A stretch of DNA of 64,000 nucleotides, from contig CAMCHQ010000001.1 of NCBI GenBank assembly GCA_945874765.1, positions 124,001-188,000 on the forward strand, read 5' to 3'. A program made the position numbers and the translations under genes. Position 1 is the stretch's first letter. Every line of letters starts with the position of its first letter. This stretch comes from an uncultured Clostridia bacterium. Lineage in GTDB: Bacteria > Bacillota > Clostridia > Oscillospirales > Acutalibacteraceae. Below the pieces are notes generated by a model that saw only the letters and a program-made list of their open reading frames with translations, was not told the origin of the DNA and did no database searches. Below are positions 63,694 to 64,000 of the stretch, piece after piece.

Positions 63694-64000
63694 TTAATCG
63701 GTTTTACCTTTTAGTTGATGGACAAATTTTTGAAGCTCTGTCATATTAAAGGTATATCTGCCCATATCGGTATTAGGGATATAATACCTTGAACAAACCT
63801 CACTGCCGAGCGGTGCAAACGACTGTTTAAGCGCATTATACATATAATCTGCCGACTGCCTTGCATTTGAGCCGCTTGCAATAACAACGCCTACCCTTTT
63901 AGGCTTCTTAATCGGCGGATTAGAGCCACGTTTATATCTGGCGTTATAGTAACGCTGGAAGCGGTCCAAAATTGCCTTAATCGGAGCAGGAAAGAAATTG
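63694..64000 (-). CDS. NADPH-dependent FMN reductase-like flavodoxin-fold protein, C-terminal part
   Basis: About 102 C-terminal residues; the frame runs off the right edge, so a TTG inside (63969) is not the start. The visible start NFFPAPIKAILDRFQRYYNARY is the FPAPLKALIDR-type segment of the NADPH-dependent FMN reductase family, after the FMN phosphate loop. VGVVIASGSNARQSADYMYNAL gives the next strand and helix. It is followed by the multi-hairpin element and a terminator. Confidence 0.82.
   Translation of the reverse strand, partial: NFFPAPIKAILDRFQRYYNARYKRGSNPPIKKPKRVGVVIASGSNARQSADYMYNALKQSFAPLGSEVCSRYYIPNTDMGRYTFNMTELQKFVHQLKGKTD

Overview
This window looks like a chromosome segment of a low-GC, endospore-forming, anaerobic member of the Clostridia, most likely a gut Ruminococcaceae/Oscillospiraceae relative. 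The reasons are an AT-rich sequence with strong AGGAGG-type ribosome binding sites, frequent TTG starts, spoIIGA-sigE sporulation genes, formate-tetrahydrofolate ligase, ECF transporters, a ClpE-type chaperone and an oxygen-sensitive radical SAM enzyme. No phage, insertion sequence or CRISPR array was seen. The species call is inference.

Layout. 1-2.7 kb: the end of a HAD phosphatase, a GtrA-like membrane protein, a 48-residue exported peptide, a decayed stretch (about 1.5-1.9 kb) and a secreted protein of unknown function. 2.7-12.4 kb (minus strand): c-di-AMP synthase cdaA with cdaR, a cysteine desulfurase with a DUF3343 partner, spoIIGA-sigE behind a promoter that looks Spo0A-dependent, a cyclophilin, a GH2 glycosidase, an ABC exporter and an S26-type peptidase. 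12.4-19.2 kb: a flavoprotein, rpiB-tsaB-tsaE, fhs and an FtsW/RodA-type flippase/polymerase. 19.3-24.9 kb: an MFS symporter with a 300-residue charged tail, then a lipoprotein with a degenerate transglutaminase-like fold, a SPASM radical SAM enzyme and a beta-helix protein. 25.0-28.9 kb: an iron-type alcohol dehydrogenase in one operon with a three-part ABC importer.

28.9-42.8 kb is an accessory, partly decaying region. It holds a LOG-family protein, a short-chain dehydrogenase with an in-frame amber codon, a MATE pump, two LysR regulators, a MetE-like methyltransferase, an FtsX-type ABC permease broken by one frameshift, and a heterodimeric ABC exporter one half of which carries an in-frame ochre codon. 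A TetR repressor and repeated GTTAGT-N4-ACTAAC palindromes link the two ABC systems.

42.9-45.4 kb carries a small membrane-anchored alanine-rich protein next to a P1B ATPase with an SCA transmembrane motif. This pair resembles FezA/FezB of ferrosome (iron organelle) clusters and is the most exciting candidate system here. 45.5-50.1 kb holds an (alpha/alpha)6-barrel glycosidase-like protein, an aldo/keto reductase, an HD hydrolase, an SGNH hydrolase and a YczE-type membrane protein. 50.3-50.8 kb is a five-gene tRNA cluster (Gly-Arg-His-Gln-Lys on the minus strand). 50.9-64.0 kb is a dense minus-strand housekeeping run: clpE-like, pgsA, cvpA, a DUF5711-like gene, truA, ecfT-ecfA2-ecfA1, an RNA methyltransferase, glmM, ruvB-ruvA-ruvC, a multi-hairpin intergenic element and the end of an FMN reductase-like gene.
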